Positions 1-8,929 of a stretch of DNA of 64,000 nt are shown in pieces. This DNA is from Chromatocurvus sp046260765 (GTDB taxonomy: Bacteria; Pseudomonadota; Gammaproteobacteria; Pseudomonadales; Halieaceae). The stretch is from contig JBHEOO010000016.1 of assembly GCA_046260765.1 (NCBI GenBank), positions 1 through 64,000 on the forward strand, read 5' to 3'. A program made the translations under genes and the position numbers. The notes below the pieces were generated by a model. The model did no database searches. It was not told the origin of the DNA and saw only the letters and a program-made list of their open reading frames with translations. Numbering within the stretch: position 1 is the stretch's first letter; each line of letters starts with the position of its first letter.

Positions 1-653
1 GGTAACTGCAGTCTGCGAGTGCTCCAGAATCCGGCCACAACCGCAGCCAGCATAGTGGCTACCGTCACCACGGCGAAAACAGACGTCACCGCTACAAGCG
101 CCGCCAGGCTCTCCCTGGCAGCGGGAAACATGAGCAGCGGGATCAGCGGTTCACAGGGGCCCAGCACGAAAATAATGAAGATAGCCCAGCCCAGGAGAGT
201 ACGGCGCTCGCTCTTTTCCCGGTCAGCATCCGGCCCCGTGTGCGGATGAGCGTGCGACGCGCCGTGCACATGGGCGTGATTGTGGCTGACGCCATCGTGT
301 GCATGCCAGTGAGAATGCGGCCGCTGCCGATAGGCGCGCCGCAGGCCCCAGCTCATGTAGACGAGACCGAAAGCAACCAGTGCCCATGCGGCAAGATCGC
401 CGCGGGCGCTCTCCACCCACTCCAGCACGTTCAGTTGAATGCCGATCGTCAGCCCCACGATGCCAAGCAGCACTGAGCCTACAATATGGCCCGCACCGCA
501 GAACAGCGTAACGCGTACCGTTTTAGCAAACGACCAGTTACGGCTACGCGACAGCGCGACAAAGGGCATGTAATGATCGGGACCCAGCAAAGTGTGCACA
601 AAGGCGATGGAGGCTGCGGCGAGACACAGAACAGCGACTTCCGGTGTGAACAA
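1..653 (-). CDS. NicO/UreH-like nickel-cobalt or metal transporter, C-terminus cut by window edge
   Basis: Reading the minus strand from a TTG at 653 gives 217 codons with no stop, running off the left edge. The N-terminal segment holds the signature LGPDHYMPF inside a hydrophobic helix, as in the NicO/UreH/TauE-like membrane families. A second helix pair follows. Around residues 115-145 is a strikingly His-rich soluble loop (HSHWHAHD, HNHAHVHG, HAHPH), and then more helices with the motif LGPCEPLIPLL. Inference: export or uptake of Ni/Co or a related metal at the inner membrane. The start is TTG because the frame is closed upstream by a TGA and no ATG or GTG lies between; AGAGGG sits 8 nt before it. 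It lies downstream of the TonB receptor past a terminator-like hairpin, so it is probably a separate transcript. Confidence 0.72.
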   Translation of the reverse strand, partial: MFTPEVAVLCLAAASIAFVHTLLGPDHYMPFVALSRSRNWSFAKTVRVTLFCGAGHIVGSVLLGIVGLTIGIQLNVLEWVESARGDLAAWALVAFGLVYMSWGLRRAYRQRPHSHWHAHDGVSHNHAHVHGASHAHPHTGPDADREKSERRTLLGWAIFIIFVLGPCEPLIPLLMFPAARESLAALVAVTSVFAVVTVATMLAAVVAGFWSTRRLQL

Positions 654-709
654 CGCGTTGACCCTCTGACGTCAAGGGGCCGGCGCTCCCCATCCTTTTA
701 ATGTCGGTG

Positions 710-738
710 ATAAACCGGGGGCGCTGCCCCGCCCCCGG
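710..738 (-). terminator. Hairpin terminator after the TonB receptor gene
   Basis: On the minus strand a perfect 9-bp stem CCGGGGGCG / CGCCCCCGG encloses a 6-nt loop, starts 13 nt after the receptor stop codon and is followed by a short TTTAT. The weak T-tract lowers confidence that it acts alone. Confidence 0.55.
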
Positions 739-750
739 GCATAGTACACG

Positions 751-3273
751 CTAGAAACGGTAGGAGAAATCCACTCCGTAGCTACGCAGGGCTGAAGGAT
801 GATTGAAGGTACCGCCGAACTCGGGTGCCGGAATGATCTCCTGCAGGTACTCCTCATCGGTGATGTTGCGCCCCCATGCCGTAAGCGTCCAGTTCAGGGA
901 CTCCAGCCCGATGCGAAGATCCAGCGTACTGAACGCATCGCGGGAAGACGTAGAAAAGTCCTGGTTGAAGCCCGGGCCGAAAAAGGCGTTCCAGATGGTC
1001 GGCGTCTGCTCGCCCTGCAGGGTGTGGAACCACATCTCACCGGTGTATTTCCAGTCCAGACGGCTGACCAGATCCAGACCGTCGGCAACCGGCATCACCC
1101 ATTCCGCACCCAGATTACCGGTCATGTCCGGAGCCTGTGGCACGTCGTTACCGACGGACAGGGGCCGGTTCAGGTTCTTCTCGATTTCGGAGTCCATCAG
1201 GCCGATACCGCCATACAGCGTCAGGCCATCCGTCGCGACGAAGGTAAAGTCCGCTTCGAGGCCCTGAATATACAATTCATCAATGGTGGTGACAGATCGC
1301 AGCAGACCAAAGGGGCCGGCAAAGAACTCAAAGAACTGGTTGTCTTCGACATCGGTGCGGAAAACCGCCGCGTTGATGCGCAGACGGCGATCCAGCCACT
1401 CGGACTTCAGGCCCAGCTCCCAGGCCTCCGACACTTCCTTGTCGTAGTCGTCAGTAACGGTGATCGCCGCATTGACGACCTCGCCGGGACCACCGAAACC
1501 GGCATTGAACCAGAAGTTGAGGAGGTCCTCCGTACCGACGGAGTTGAAGCCACCGCTGCGAAAGCCAATACCATAGCTGGCATAGACGTTGACGGCCTCG
1601 GTCGCGGCCCAGCTCCAGGTGAGCTTGGGCTGAAACTGCGTAAAGGTGCGATCGCGATCGGGTATGCCGTCGGGATTATTGCCGAAGGCCGGATTGATGG
1701 GCAGTGGCGAGAAGTTTTCGTCCAGAAGATTGACGTTGAGCCCGGAATTGAGCACGTTAGGCACCTTGTTTTCCACCTCGCGCTCCTCGCGGTCGTAGCG
1801 CAGCGCCAGTGAAATCTCCATGCGATCGCTGAGGTCAAACTCGAGCTGCCCGTAGCCGGAATACACGCGGGTCTTGAAATCGTCCCAGAACAACAGATCT
1901 GTCGGGCTGATCCCGCTGGCAGGCACGTAGGGCGCCCGCACAAAGCCCTGTCCCTGGTCGGCACCGTAGGACACAACCACTTCGCGCTCGATGTCCGCCG
2001 CGTACAGACCCGCAATCCAGCGCATGGGCTGATCCTGTGGGGACACCAGGCGAACATCGAGACTCACGTCGGACTGGTTGCGCTCCTGGTACTGAAAACC
2101 GTCGCAGGACAATGCGGTGTACGGTCCATAAACGCCCTGAAAATCAGCCCCGGGTGGCAGAACGCCGAAGGGGTTAAAGGGCTCGCCAAACAGATCGGGA
2201 CGCGTGAAGCTGTTCAGTTCCGCGCGGTCAGACTGACAGGATGGCGTCAGTTCGTAGCCATAAAATGTGGCCGCGGTGCCGTCAGACAGCAGGTATTCCT
2301 CAAGATCATTGTAGGAAAAGCTGGCCACCAGGTCGGCAAAACCCAGCGCCCAGTCGGCCTTGATAGCAAACTCGGTAGTTTTCTGCTCGTTCTCGCCAGG
2401 CGTATTGAAAATAAAGCGGAAATCCAGGTCATTGGGATCCTGGAAATAGTTCGGTGCGCCGAAAGCGTCGACGAAAGCCGGAATCGCAAAGGCTGCATTG
2501 AAGTTGATCGCGCCCGCGCTCACCTCGGAGTACCCCGCTCGCATGTCGAAGGTCAGATCTGGCGTCGCGTTGTAAATCAGACGACCACGCACGCTGGTGT
2601 CCTCAAGAAAATCCACCACGTCATCCTGACCCGTGAAGATATTCTTATAAAACCCATCGGTTTCGCTGGTGCTGAACGCCAGTCGCCCGAGCAGCTTGTC
2701 CTCGATGATGGGACCACTGACCATGGCGTTGGCGCGATAGGTGCCGACGTTGCCCACGGTTCCACCGACGCGCGCCTCGAACTCGTTGGTGGGTTGTTTG
2801 GTGGTGACGAGAATGGCCCCGGTTACGGCATTGCGGCCGTACAGCGCACCCTGCGGACCCTTGAGGACTTCGATCTGCTCAACATCAAACAGCGCCTCGT
2901 TGAAGCTGTTGGGGTTGGTGCTGAGAACGCCGTCGACAACATAGGCAAACGTGGATTCGGCATCACGGGTGGACACAATGCCGCGTATGCTCACCTGGGT
3001 ATCACCCACGTTGGCGGCATCGACAATCGTGACGTTGGGAATCAGGCCCATGTAGTCACTGGGTCGGTTGATGCCGGCGCGCTCGAGATCCTGTGCGTTG
3101 AGCGCATTGATCGCGATCGGCACTTCCTGCAGGTTCTCAGAGCGCTTGCGCGCTGTGACCACCACCTCCTCAATGGAAAAACCGCTCTGCTGCGCAGTCA
3201 CCTGCGTCGTGCTCCCCAACGCAGCACCCGCCACCACAAGGGCAGCGATCAAAGGTCGCCTGGCATGTTGCAT
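751..3273 (-). CDS. TonB-dependent outer-membrane receptor
   Basis: 840-residue receptor for energy-dependent uptake across the outer membrane. The start is the ATG at 3273, preceded by GGGAG, and opens a signal peptide ending near VTAQ. A TonB-box-like segment IEEVVVTA follows. The plug domain (about residues 45-160) includes QVSIRG, VVDGV and the conserved IEVLKGPQGALYGRNAVTG. The rest is a 22-strand-type barrel ending in YGVDFSYRF with terminal Phe. The long form and the EVVVTARKR start resemble receptors that are abundant in marine gammaproteobacteria. It lies 43 nt after the sigma-54 activator gene on the same strand as the HyuAB/lyase/CoA-transferase genes, so it may import their substrate. 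Specificity cannot be read from sequence. Confidence 0.93.
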   Translation of the reverse strand: MQHARRPLIAALVVAGAALGSTTQVTAQQSGFSIEEVVVTARKRSENLQEVPIAINALNAQDLERAGINRPSDYMGLIPNVTIVDAANVGDTQVSIRGIVSTRDAESTFAYVVDGVLSTNPNSFNEALFDVEQIEVLKGPQGALYGRNAVTGAILVTTKQPTNEFEARVGGTVGNVGTYRANAMVSGPIIEDKLLGRLAFSTSETDGFYKNIFTGQDDVVDFLEDTSVRGRLIYNATPDLTFDMRAGYSEVSAGAINFNAAFAIPAFVDAFGAPNYFQDPNDLDFRFIFNTPGENEQKTTEFAIKADWALGFADLVASFSYNDLEEYLLSDGTAATFYGYELTPSCQSDRAELNSFTRPDLFGEPFNPFGVLPPGADFQGVYGPYTALSCDGFQYQERNQSDVSLDVRLVSPQDQPMRWIAGLYAADIEREVVVSYGADQGQGFVRAPYVPASGISPTDLLFWDDFKTRVYSGYGQLEFDLSDRMEISLALRYDREEREVENKVPNVLNSGLNVNLLDENFSPLPINPAFGNNPDGIPDRDRTFTQFQPKLTWSWAATEAVNVYASYGIGFRSGGFNSVGTEDLLNFWFNAGFGGPGEVVNAAITVTDDYDKEVSEAWELGLKSEWLDRRLRINAAVFRTDVEDNQFFEFFAGPFGLLRSVTTIDELYIQGLEADFTFVATDGLTLYGGIGLMDSEIEKNLNRPLSVGNDVPQAPDMTGNLGAEWVMPVADGLDLVSRLDWKYTGEMWFHTLQGEQTPTIWNAFFGPGFNQDFSTSSRDAFSTLDLRIGLESLNWTLTAWGRNITDEEYLQEIIPAPEFGGTFNHPSALRSYGVDFSYRF

Positions 3274-3316
3274 GTGTATTCTCCCGCTCTTTTTTAAAAG
3301 GTTGTTTTTTACTTGC

Positions 3317-4894
3317 TTAATTGATGCTTGAGACCCCGGACCGGCCCATGGCATTCAGACGTCGCCACAGGGTAGTGGTACTGATGCCCAGATACTCGGC
3401 CACCTGCTGCCGATCACCATCAAAGCGCTGCATTGCGGCATCAATAGCCGCCTGTTCCTGCGCCTTCAGCGCACCGGGTGCTTGTGAATTGCCGCGCGCT
3501 GCGAAAAGCTCGGGCAGAATATCCCGCAAGGCCTCCGGGGTGATTGCCGTGGCGCCCTGGTCGAGGCAGTTGACCACCAGGCGCTCAGAAAAATTCTGCA
3601 GCTCCCGGACATTCCCGGGCCAGTCATAGCTCACCAGCCTGTCAACCACCTGCGACAGCAATCTCTCAGAGTCGACATCGCTGGCATACTGACTCGCGTA
3701 ATCACGCAGGTAGTGAGCGGCGATCGGCGCTATGTCATCCGGCCGATCACGCAGTGCGGGAACGCGTAGTGAGAAAACATTCAGGCGAAAATACAGATCG
3801 TCGCGAAACTCACCCCGCTGCACCGCATCGCGCAGATCGCGATTGGTAGCGGCGATCACCTTGAAATCGAGCTCGATCTCCCGGTTGCCACCCACTGGCC
3901 GTATGCGCCGCTCCTGCAGCGCGCGCAGCAGCTTCACCTGCTGCTGGAGCGGCATCTCTCCGACCTCGTCCAGGAACAGCACACCTCCGTTTGCGCGCTC
4001 CACCAGCCCGACACGACCACCGCGACGGGAGCTGGTAAAAGCGCCTTCAACGTAGCCAAACAGCTCACTTTCAAACAGCTCATTGGGAATGCTGCCGCAG
4101 TTGACCGGCACCAGCCGTCCGCTGGCAAACTCACTCTGACGGTGAATTTCCCGGGCAATGTGCTCTTTCCCGGTACCACTTTCACCTTCGAGAAGCACCG
4201 CCGCTCGACCGCGGGCATAGGTTCGCGCAAGTTCAGCCACGCGCGCCATCTGCGGTGAGCGGATCACAAACGGCCCCGCATCGGGATTCTCGGTAGACCC
4301 GCGCGACAAAGCCTGTGACGCGCGAGCGGTGTCTATGGCTTCCCGCAGCATTTGCCTGGCAGAACTGCGGCTGTAAACAAGTATCGACGGCACACCGCGC
4401 TTCTCGGCAAGGCGGCAGATGTAGCTCGGACCGACAATCACCTCCGGCGCCTCACCCGCGAGCGCGAGCATCAGGCATTCGGCGGCTTCATCGGTTGTGG
4501 TGTAGGTGTGTGCCTGCACACTGACGCCAAGCAGTTCCGGAAGGCTTTCCAGCAATCGGGCACTGGGTTCGGGCTCCGCCGCATAACTGAAAACATGCAC
4601 CAGCGATGCGACTTTGCGCGCCTTGGCAATGGCCTCGATCACATCGGTGTCAGACACCCGCTGCGACACAACCGGCACCTTGAGTGTGGCCTTGAGATAA
4701 GCGGCATTGGAACCTGCACTGACAACGACATCTGCCGCATAGCGCTTGACCAGATCGGAGTAGTCACGCTGCTCCGACGCCACCGACTCAACGATGGACA
4801 CCTCGGCTTCATCAGCGAACTCAGGCAGCAGCGCATTGATCAGTTCGCTGAACTTGCGATAACCGACAACGAGCACGTTCACCCGATCGGTCAT
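3317..4894 (-). CDS. PrpR-like sigma-54-dependent transcriptional activator
   Basis: 525 residues from the ATG at 4894, chosen over a GTG at 4918 because GAGG lies 8 nt upstream. Residues about 1-195 match the PrpR N-terminal sensor domain (DVVVSAGSNAAYLK, VPVV, a late SARQMLREA segment). The AAA+ sigma-54 domain has Walker A GESGTGKE (about 237-244), ESELFGY, Walker B GGVLFLDEVGE, ATNRDL and FYDWPGNVRELQNF-type motifs; here the last reads SYDWPGNVRELQNF. The C-terminus is a Fis-type helix-turn-helix (QQVAEYLGISTTTLWRRL). The sigma-54 contact loop reads GAFTSS where GAFTGA or GAFTGS is usual. It lies 50 nt after hyuB and probably senses a metabolite of this pathway. Its likely DNA sites are the paired palindromes at 11199-11251. 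PrpR in enterics responds to 2-methylcitrate; the ligand here is unknown. Confidence 0.88.
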   Translation of the reverse strand: MTDRVNVLVVGYRKFSELINALLPEFADEAEVSIVESVASEQRDYSDLVKRYAADVVVSAGSNAAYLKATLKVPVVSQRVSDTDVIEAIAKARKVASLVHVFSYAAEPEPSARLLESLPELLGVSVQAHTYTTTDEAAECLMLALAGEAPEVIVGPSYICRLAEKRGVPSILVYSRSSARQMLREAIDTARASQALSRGSTENPDAGPFVIRSPQMARVAELARTYARGRAAVLLEGESGTGKEHIAREIHRQSEFASGRLVPVNCGSIPNELFESELFGYVEGAFTSSRRGGRVGLVERANGGVLFLDEVGEMPLQQQVKLLRALQERRIRPVGGNREIELDFKVIAATNRDLRDAVQRGEFRDDLYFRLNVFSLRVPALRDRPDDIAPIAAHYLRDYASQYASDVDSERLLSQVVDRLVSYDWPGNVRELQNFSERLVVNCLDQGATAITPEALRDILPELFAARGNSQAPGALKAQEQAAIDAAMQRFDGDRQQVAEYLGISTTTLWRRLNAMGRSGVSSIN

Positions 4895-4944
4895 GACGCC
4901 AGCCTCATGATAATCCACGTATCACTCATGGGCGCCGCGGCGTA

Positions 4945-6816
4945 TTACGCCGCCCCTCGGCGAAAGCTGGGCGCGACCGGCGGCTTGAGATGTGTCTCCG
5001 CTTCGCAGCGTGCCTTGAGTTCTTCAATGGTTCCGCCGCGATTAAACAGCGCAATCTCGCCGCGTGATGCGCGCAATTCATGCCGCAGCGTTTCGGTGGC
5101 TGCAGCATTCACGCTGCCGTCGTCCGCAATCACAACGCCATAGCGCTTCGCACCCTCGCGCGTGACCAGCCTGCGATTCACATCCTGGCGCACCAGATCT
5201 GGATCGCGCTGGAAGGGATCGCCCCAGCCGCCACCGCCCCAGGTATTGAAGTGCAGTACATCGCCTTCCCGGACCTTCACATTCTCAACCTTGGATGGCA
5301 GCCACTCCTCGCTTCCGTCCGCGCGGACCAGTCGCTTGGTGGAGCGCATGCCGGTTTCACCCCCGAGCACACCCCATGGGTAGGTCAGCCAACGATCGTC
5401 GTGAATCGCAATGTCACCATCGGCAAGGAAACGATAGGCCACGTTCAGCCCATTGCCACCGCGGTGCAGACCGGCGCCGCCGGAATCGGGAATCGTTGTA
5501 TAGCGCTCTATGCGTAGCGGGAAATAACTCTCGATAAACTCGTTGGGGACATTGGTGAAGCCCGGCCACAGCGAGTGCCCATCGGGCCCGTCACCTACCG
5601 GGCGGCCGGGAATGCCGCCAAAGCCGATCTGGAACAGCTGAAACCATTCGCCCTTCTTGTCGTAGCCCGAGTAGAACAGGTGCGGTGAGTCCGAGAAGCC
5701 GGCCGCGTTGAGCATCTGCTCCGGTGCACCCATGCCCAGCAGCGCGCCCAGCAGGTCAAAAATCCGGCCGAGAGCGTGAGTACGCCCGGACAGCGCCGCA
5801 GGAAACCTGGGCTTGAGCAGTGTCCCCTCCGGTATACGCACATCAACGAGATCATAAAAGCCGTCGTTGAACACAATCTGCGGATCCACCACGTTGATCG
5901 TAAAAGACCCAAAGAACATCTTGAACATGTCTTCGTTGAGGAAAAAGTTCACCGAGCTCTGGGCCTGCGGGTCGGTGCCGTCAAAGTCGAATATCGCTTT
6001 TGATCCCTCGCGCCACATGCGGCACTTGATGCGATAGGGCCCCATCCCCATACCGTCGTCACACAGGTAATCCTCGAACTCCCGCGGTTCTTCCGGAATA
6101 AAATTCTCGATGATGTGCTGCATGGCGTCGTGGTTGCGCTGCAGCATGACGTCCATGGTGCTACCCAGGACGTCATCACCAAAGCGCTCTGCAATTTCGA
6201 TGCAGCGCCGGGACGCCGTCTTGCAGGCAGCGACCAGGGCATTCAGGTCGAAGCGATTCCACTGCGGCGTGCGCACGTTGTGCAGTATAAGTTCGAGGAT
6301 GTCTTCCTGAAGAACACCCTTCTTGTACAGCTTGGTGGGCGGAATGCGAATGCCTTCCTGGAAGATGTTGGTCGCCTCGATGGGAATAGAGCCGGGAACC
6401 ATACCGCCGTTGTCCGACATGTGGCCGAACATGGCGCTCCAGGCGATGTGTCGACCGTCCTTGAACACCGGAACCAGCACCAGCCAGTCGGGCAGGTGGG
6501 ACACCGCGGCGTTGCACATGTACGGATCGTTGGTGAGGATAACGTCACCTTCCTCGATATCCGCATCGTAGACCGAGAGAAACGGCCCGATGAACGAGCC
6601 GAACTGGCCCACCACCATTTTCCCCTCACGGTTGGCGATCATCGGAAAACAGTCGCCCTGCTCGCGAATGCCGGGGGACATGGCGGTACGGAACAGTACC
6701 GCGTCCATTTCCACACGCGCGTTCTTCAGCGCGTTCTCGATGATATCCACAGTGACGCCGTCCACATCAACGGTATTCAGCGGCGCCGTATTGGTCTGGA
6801 TGATTCGTGCTCCCAT
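4945..6816 (-). CDS. Hydantoinase/ketone-carboxylase-type subunit B (HyuB family)
   Basis: 623-residue HyuB-family protein, starting at the ATG at 6816 with GAGGAG 9 nt upstream and 13 nt after hyuA. Family landmarks are the opening DGVTVDIIENALKNARVEM, SPGIREQGDCF, the metal-binding-like NDPYMCNAAVSHLPD and HIAWSAMFGHMSDNGG segments, the DFDGTDPQAQSSVN block, GAGLHRGGNG and the glycine-rich WGGGGWGDPF. In characterised members HyuA and HyuB form an ATP-dependent complex that opens cyclic amides (hydantoins, 5-oxoproline, caprolactam) or carboxylates ketones (acetone, acetophenone). The reaction here cannot be chosen from sequence alone. After the usual domain end it carries roughly 70 further residues (an AATETLRHELRASRGE helix and an acidic tail). 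Neighbouring CoA-transferase and lyase genes favour carbon rather than hydantoin metabolism (inference). Confidence 0.87.
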   Translation of the reverse strand: MGARIIQTNTAPLNTVDVDGVTVDIIENALKNARVEMDAVLFRTAMSPGIREQGDCFPMIANREGKMVVGQFGSFIGPFLSVYDADIEEGDVILTNDPYMCNAAVSHLPDWLVLVPVFKDGRHIAWSAMFGHMSDNGGMVPGSIPIEATNIFQEGIRIPPTKLYKKGVLQEDILELILHNVRTPQWNRFDLNALVAACKTASRRCIEIAERFGDDVLGSTMDVMLQRNHDAMQHIIENFIPEEPREFEDYLCDDGMGMGPYRIKCRMWREGSKAIFDFDGTDPQAQSSVNFFLNEDMFKMFFGSFTINVVDPQIVFNDGFYDLVDVRIPEGTLLKPRFPAALSGRTHALGRIFDLLGALLGMGAPEQMLNAAGFSDSPHLFYSGYDKKGEWFQLFQIGFGGIPGRPVGDGPDGHSLWPGFTNVPNEFIESYFPLRIERYTTIPDSGGAGLHRGGNGLNVAYRFLADGDIAIHDDRWLTYPWGVLGGETGMRSTKRLVRADGSEEWLPSKVENVKVREGDVLHFNTWGGGGWGDPFQRDPDLVRQDVNRRLVTREGAKRYGVVIADDGSVNAAATETLRHELRASRGEIALFNRGGTIEELKARCEAETHLKPPVAPSFRRGAA

Positions 6817-6829
6817 CGGTCTGTTCTCC

Positions 6830-8890
6830 TCAGGCGGCCGGGTTGATCAAGAGATTGCCGATGGTATCCACGCCTGCAGCGTAGCCCGGCAACACAACGG
6901 TGGTGGAGTCCATTTCCAGAACGATAGCTGGACCGGTAACGGTCAGTCCCTCGTGCAACTTTTCACGGCTGTAGATATTGATGTCGTGCCATTCGCCATC
7001 CACATAGAACCGGCTCTGGTGAATAACGCAGTCCGCGAGCTTTGCTGAGGCATCACCCGCGGTGGCTGCCTCGATGGTTCGGGTGCGGGCCTTGGCGACC
7101 GCGCGGATCATCAGCACCTCGTGGCCATCGCCCAGCTTGAAGGTAAACAGCTGCTCGTGCTCGGCGTCGAAGGCGTCGGTCAACAGGCTCGCGCCCTTGC
7201 CGCGCAGTTCTTCCTCCGTGAAGTCGACCGTGATCTGGAAGGCCTGACCGACGTAGCGCAGATCGGCCTGGAAAATCACCTCCTGATCTTCCGCCGCAAT
7301 ACCGTCGGCGCGCAGGGAGGCGCCCGCGCGCTCCTGCAGCTCTTTCAGGTCTGCCATCAGTTTGTCGTCGGTCAGGTCTTCCGCCATCATCAGATAAGTG
7401 CGCGAGGCCTCGTCCTGCACCTGGGTGGTGGCATCCCCGTAGGCACACAGCACGCCGGGGCCCGGCGGCACGATAACCGGCCAGGCGTTGGTGAGAATGC
7501 CAAGCGAGTTGGCATGCAGCGGGCCCGCGCCGCCGAAACCCACCAGCGCGAAATCGCGCGGATCATAGCCCTGTTCCACCGACACCAGCCGCAGCGCCCC
7601 GAACATGGATTCGTTGACGATACGGACAATGCCCTCTGCCGCCTCCATGAGCCCGATGCCCATGGCGTCAGCAACTTTCTGTACGGCTTTCACCGACGCC
7701 TCGTAGTTGATTTCCATCTTGCCGCCGAGCTGCACGTCGGCAGGCAGGTAACCCAGCACGACGTTCGCGTCACACACCGTCGGCTCCTCGCCACCTTTCA
7801 TGTAGCAGGCAGGGCCGGGGACAGCGCCCGCAGACTCGGGACCCACACGCAGCGCTTTCGTGAGCTCCGGCACAAAGGCGATCGAGCCACCGCCTGCGCC
7901 AACGGTACGGACATCCACCGACGGCGCACGCACACGTACATCACCCACATAGGTTTCACGACGCACCCGCGCTTTGGAATCCTGGATCAGCGCGACATCC
8001 GTGGACGTTCCGCCCATGTCGAAGGTAAGAATATTCTCGTAACCGGCGCGACTGCAGAAATAGATTGCCCCGGCGACACCGCCTGCAGGGCCGGACATGA
8101 GCAGGTTCACCGGCGATTCCGACGAGGCACGGGCAGAGGCAAGGCCACCGTCAGAGCGCAGAATGGATAGGTGGGTATCGCCACCCATGCGCTCCTCGAG
8201 CGCACGCTGCAGGTTGTCGACATAACGCGCCACCTGGGGTCTCACATAGGAGTTCACTACCGTGGTCTCAGTTCGCTCGTACTCCTGCATCTCCGGCACC
8301 ACATCGCTGGAGATGGAGATCGGTGTGTCGGTGAAGATCTCACTGGCAATCGCGCGTGCCTGCTCCTCGTGCTCCCGGTTGATATAGGCGTTGATAAAGC
8401 AGATTGTCAGGGCCTCGACTTCGCCGGTGGCGTGCAGTGTGCGCAGATCCTCGCGCAGGCGCTCCGCGTCCAGCGGCGTGACGACGGATCCGTCCGACGC
8501 CAGGCGCTCGTGGGCGCCGATCGTCAGTTCCAGTGGCGCCAGCAATGGACTCTTGATATAGCTTACCCAGCCGGCAAGCCCGCCCGGGCAATAGGAGCGT
8601 GCCACCTGCAGGGTGTCCTCGTAGCCAGCGGTGGTCACAAGACCGACTTTTGCGCCGCGACCGGTCAGCACGGCATTGGTGGCAACAGTGGTGCCGTGCA
8701 TCACCAGGCGGATGTCGGTCGGGTTGATGCCGGTCTCCTCACAAACGCGGGCGATCCCGTTGAGTACACCGATGGAGGAATCCTCCGGCGTAGAGGGCAC
8801 CTTTGCCGTGTGAGTCTCCCCGGTCTCGTCGTTCATCAACAGAAAATCCGTGAACGTGCCGCCGACGTCGACACCCAGTCTGTAAGCCAT
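6830..8890 (-). CDS. Hydantoinase/ketone-carboxylase-type subunit A (HyuA family, ASKHA ATPase)
   Basis: 686 residues, the normal size for HyuA. The N-terminus MAYRLGVDVGGTFTD is the phosphate-1 loop of the hydantoinase A/oxoprolinase ATPase fold. MHGTTVATNAVLTGRGAKVGL, EYERTETTVVNSYV, SGPAGGVAGA, LTFDMGGTSTDVALI, TVGAGGGSIAF and GPESAGAVPGPACY follow in order, then VGFGGAGPLHA. Together with HyuB it should form an ATP-dependent cytosolic complex acting on a cyclic amide or a ketone. Ribosome site GAGGAG lies 9 nt before the ATG. It sits 39 nt after the lyase gene and 13 nt before hyuB, so it is read in one transcript with them. No separate gamma or biotin-carrying subunit is present nearby. 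Confidence 0.9.
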   Translation of the reverse strand: MAYRLGVDVGGTFTDFLLMNDETGETHTAKVPSTPEDSSIGVLNGIARVCEETGINPTDIRLVMHGTTVATNAVLTGRGAKVGLVTTAGYEDTLQVARSYCPGGLAGWVSYIKSPLLAPLELTIGAHERLASDGSVVTPLDAERLREDLRTLHATGEVEALTICFINAYINREHEEQARAIASEIFTDTPISISSDVVPEMQEYERTETTVVNSYVRPQVARYVDNLQRALEERMGGDTHLSILRSDGGLASARASSESPVNLLMSGPAGGVAGAIYFCSRAGYENILTFDMGGTSTDVALIQDSKARVRRETYVGDVRVRAPSVDVRTVGAGGGSIAFVPELTKALRVGPESAGAVPGPACYMKGGEEPTVCDANVVLGYLPADVQLGGKMEINYEASVKAVQKVADAMGIGLMEAAEGIVRIVNESMFGALRLVSVEQGYDPRDFALVGFGGAGPLHANSLGILTNAWPVIVPPGPGVLCAYGDATTQVQDEASRTYLMMAEDLTDDKLMADLKELQERAGASLRADGIAAEDQEVIFQADLRYVGQAFQITVDFTEEELRGKGASLLTDAFDAEHEQLFTFKLGDGHEVLMIRAVAKARTRTIEAATAGDASAKLADCVIHQSRFYVDGEWHDINIYSREKLHEGLTVTGPAIVLEMDSTTVVLPGYAAGVDTIGNLLINPAA

Positions 8891-8929
8891 GCGTTACTTC
8901 TCCTCGCTGTTATCTTTGACGGGCGGCAA

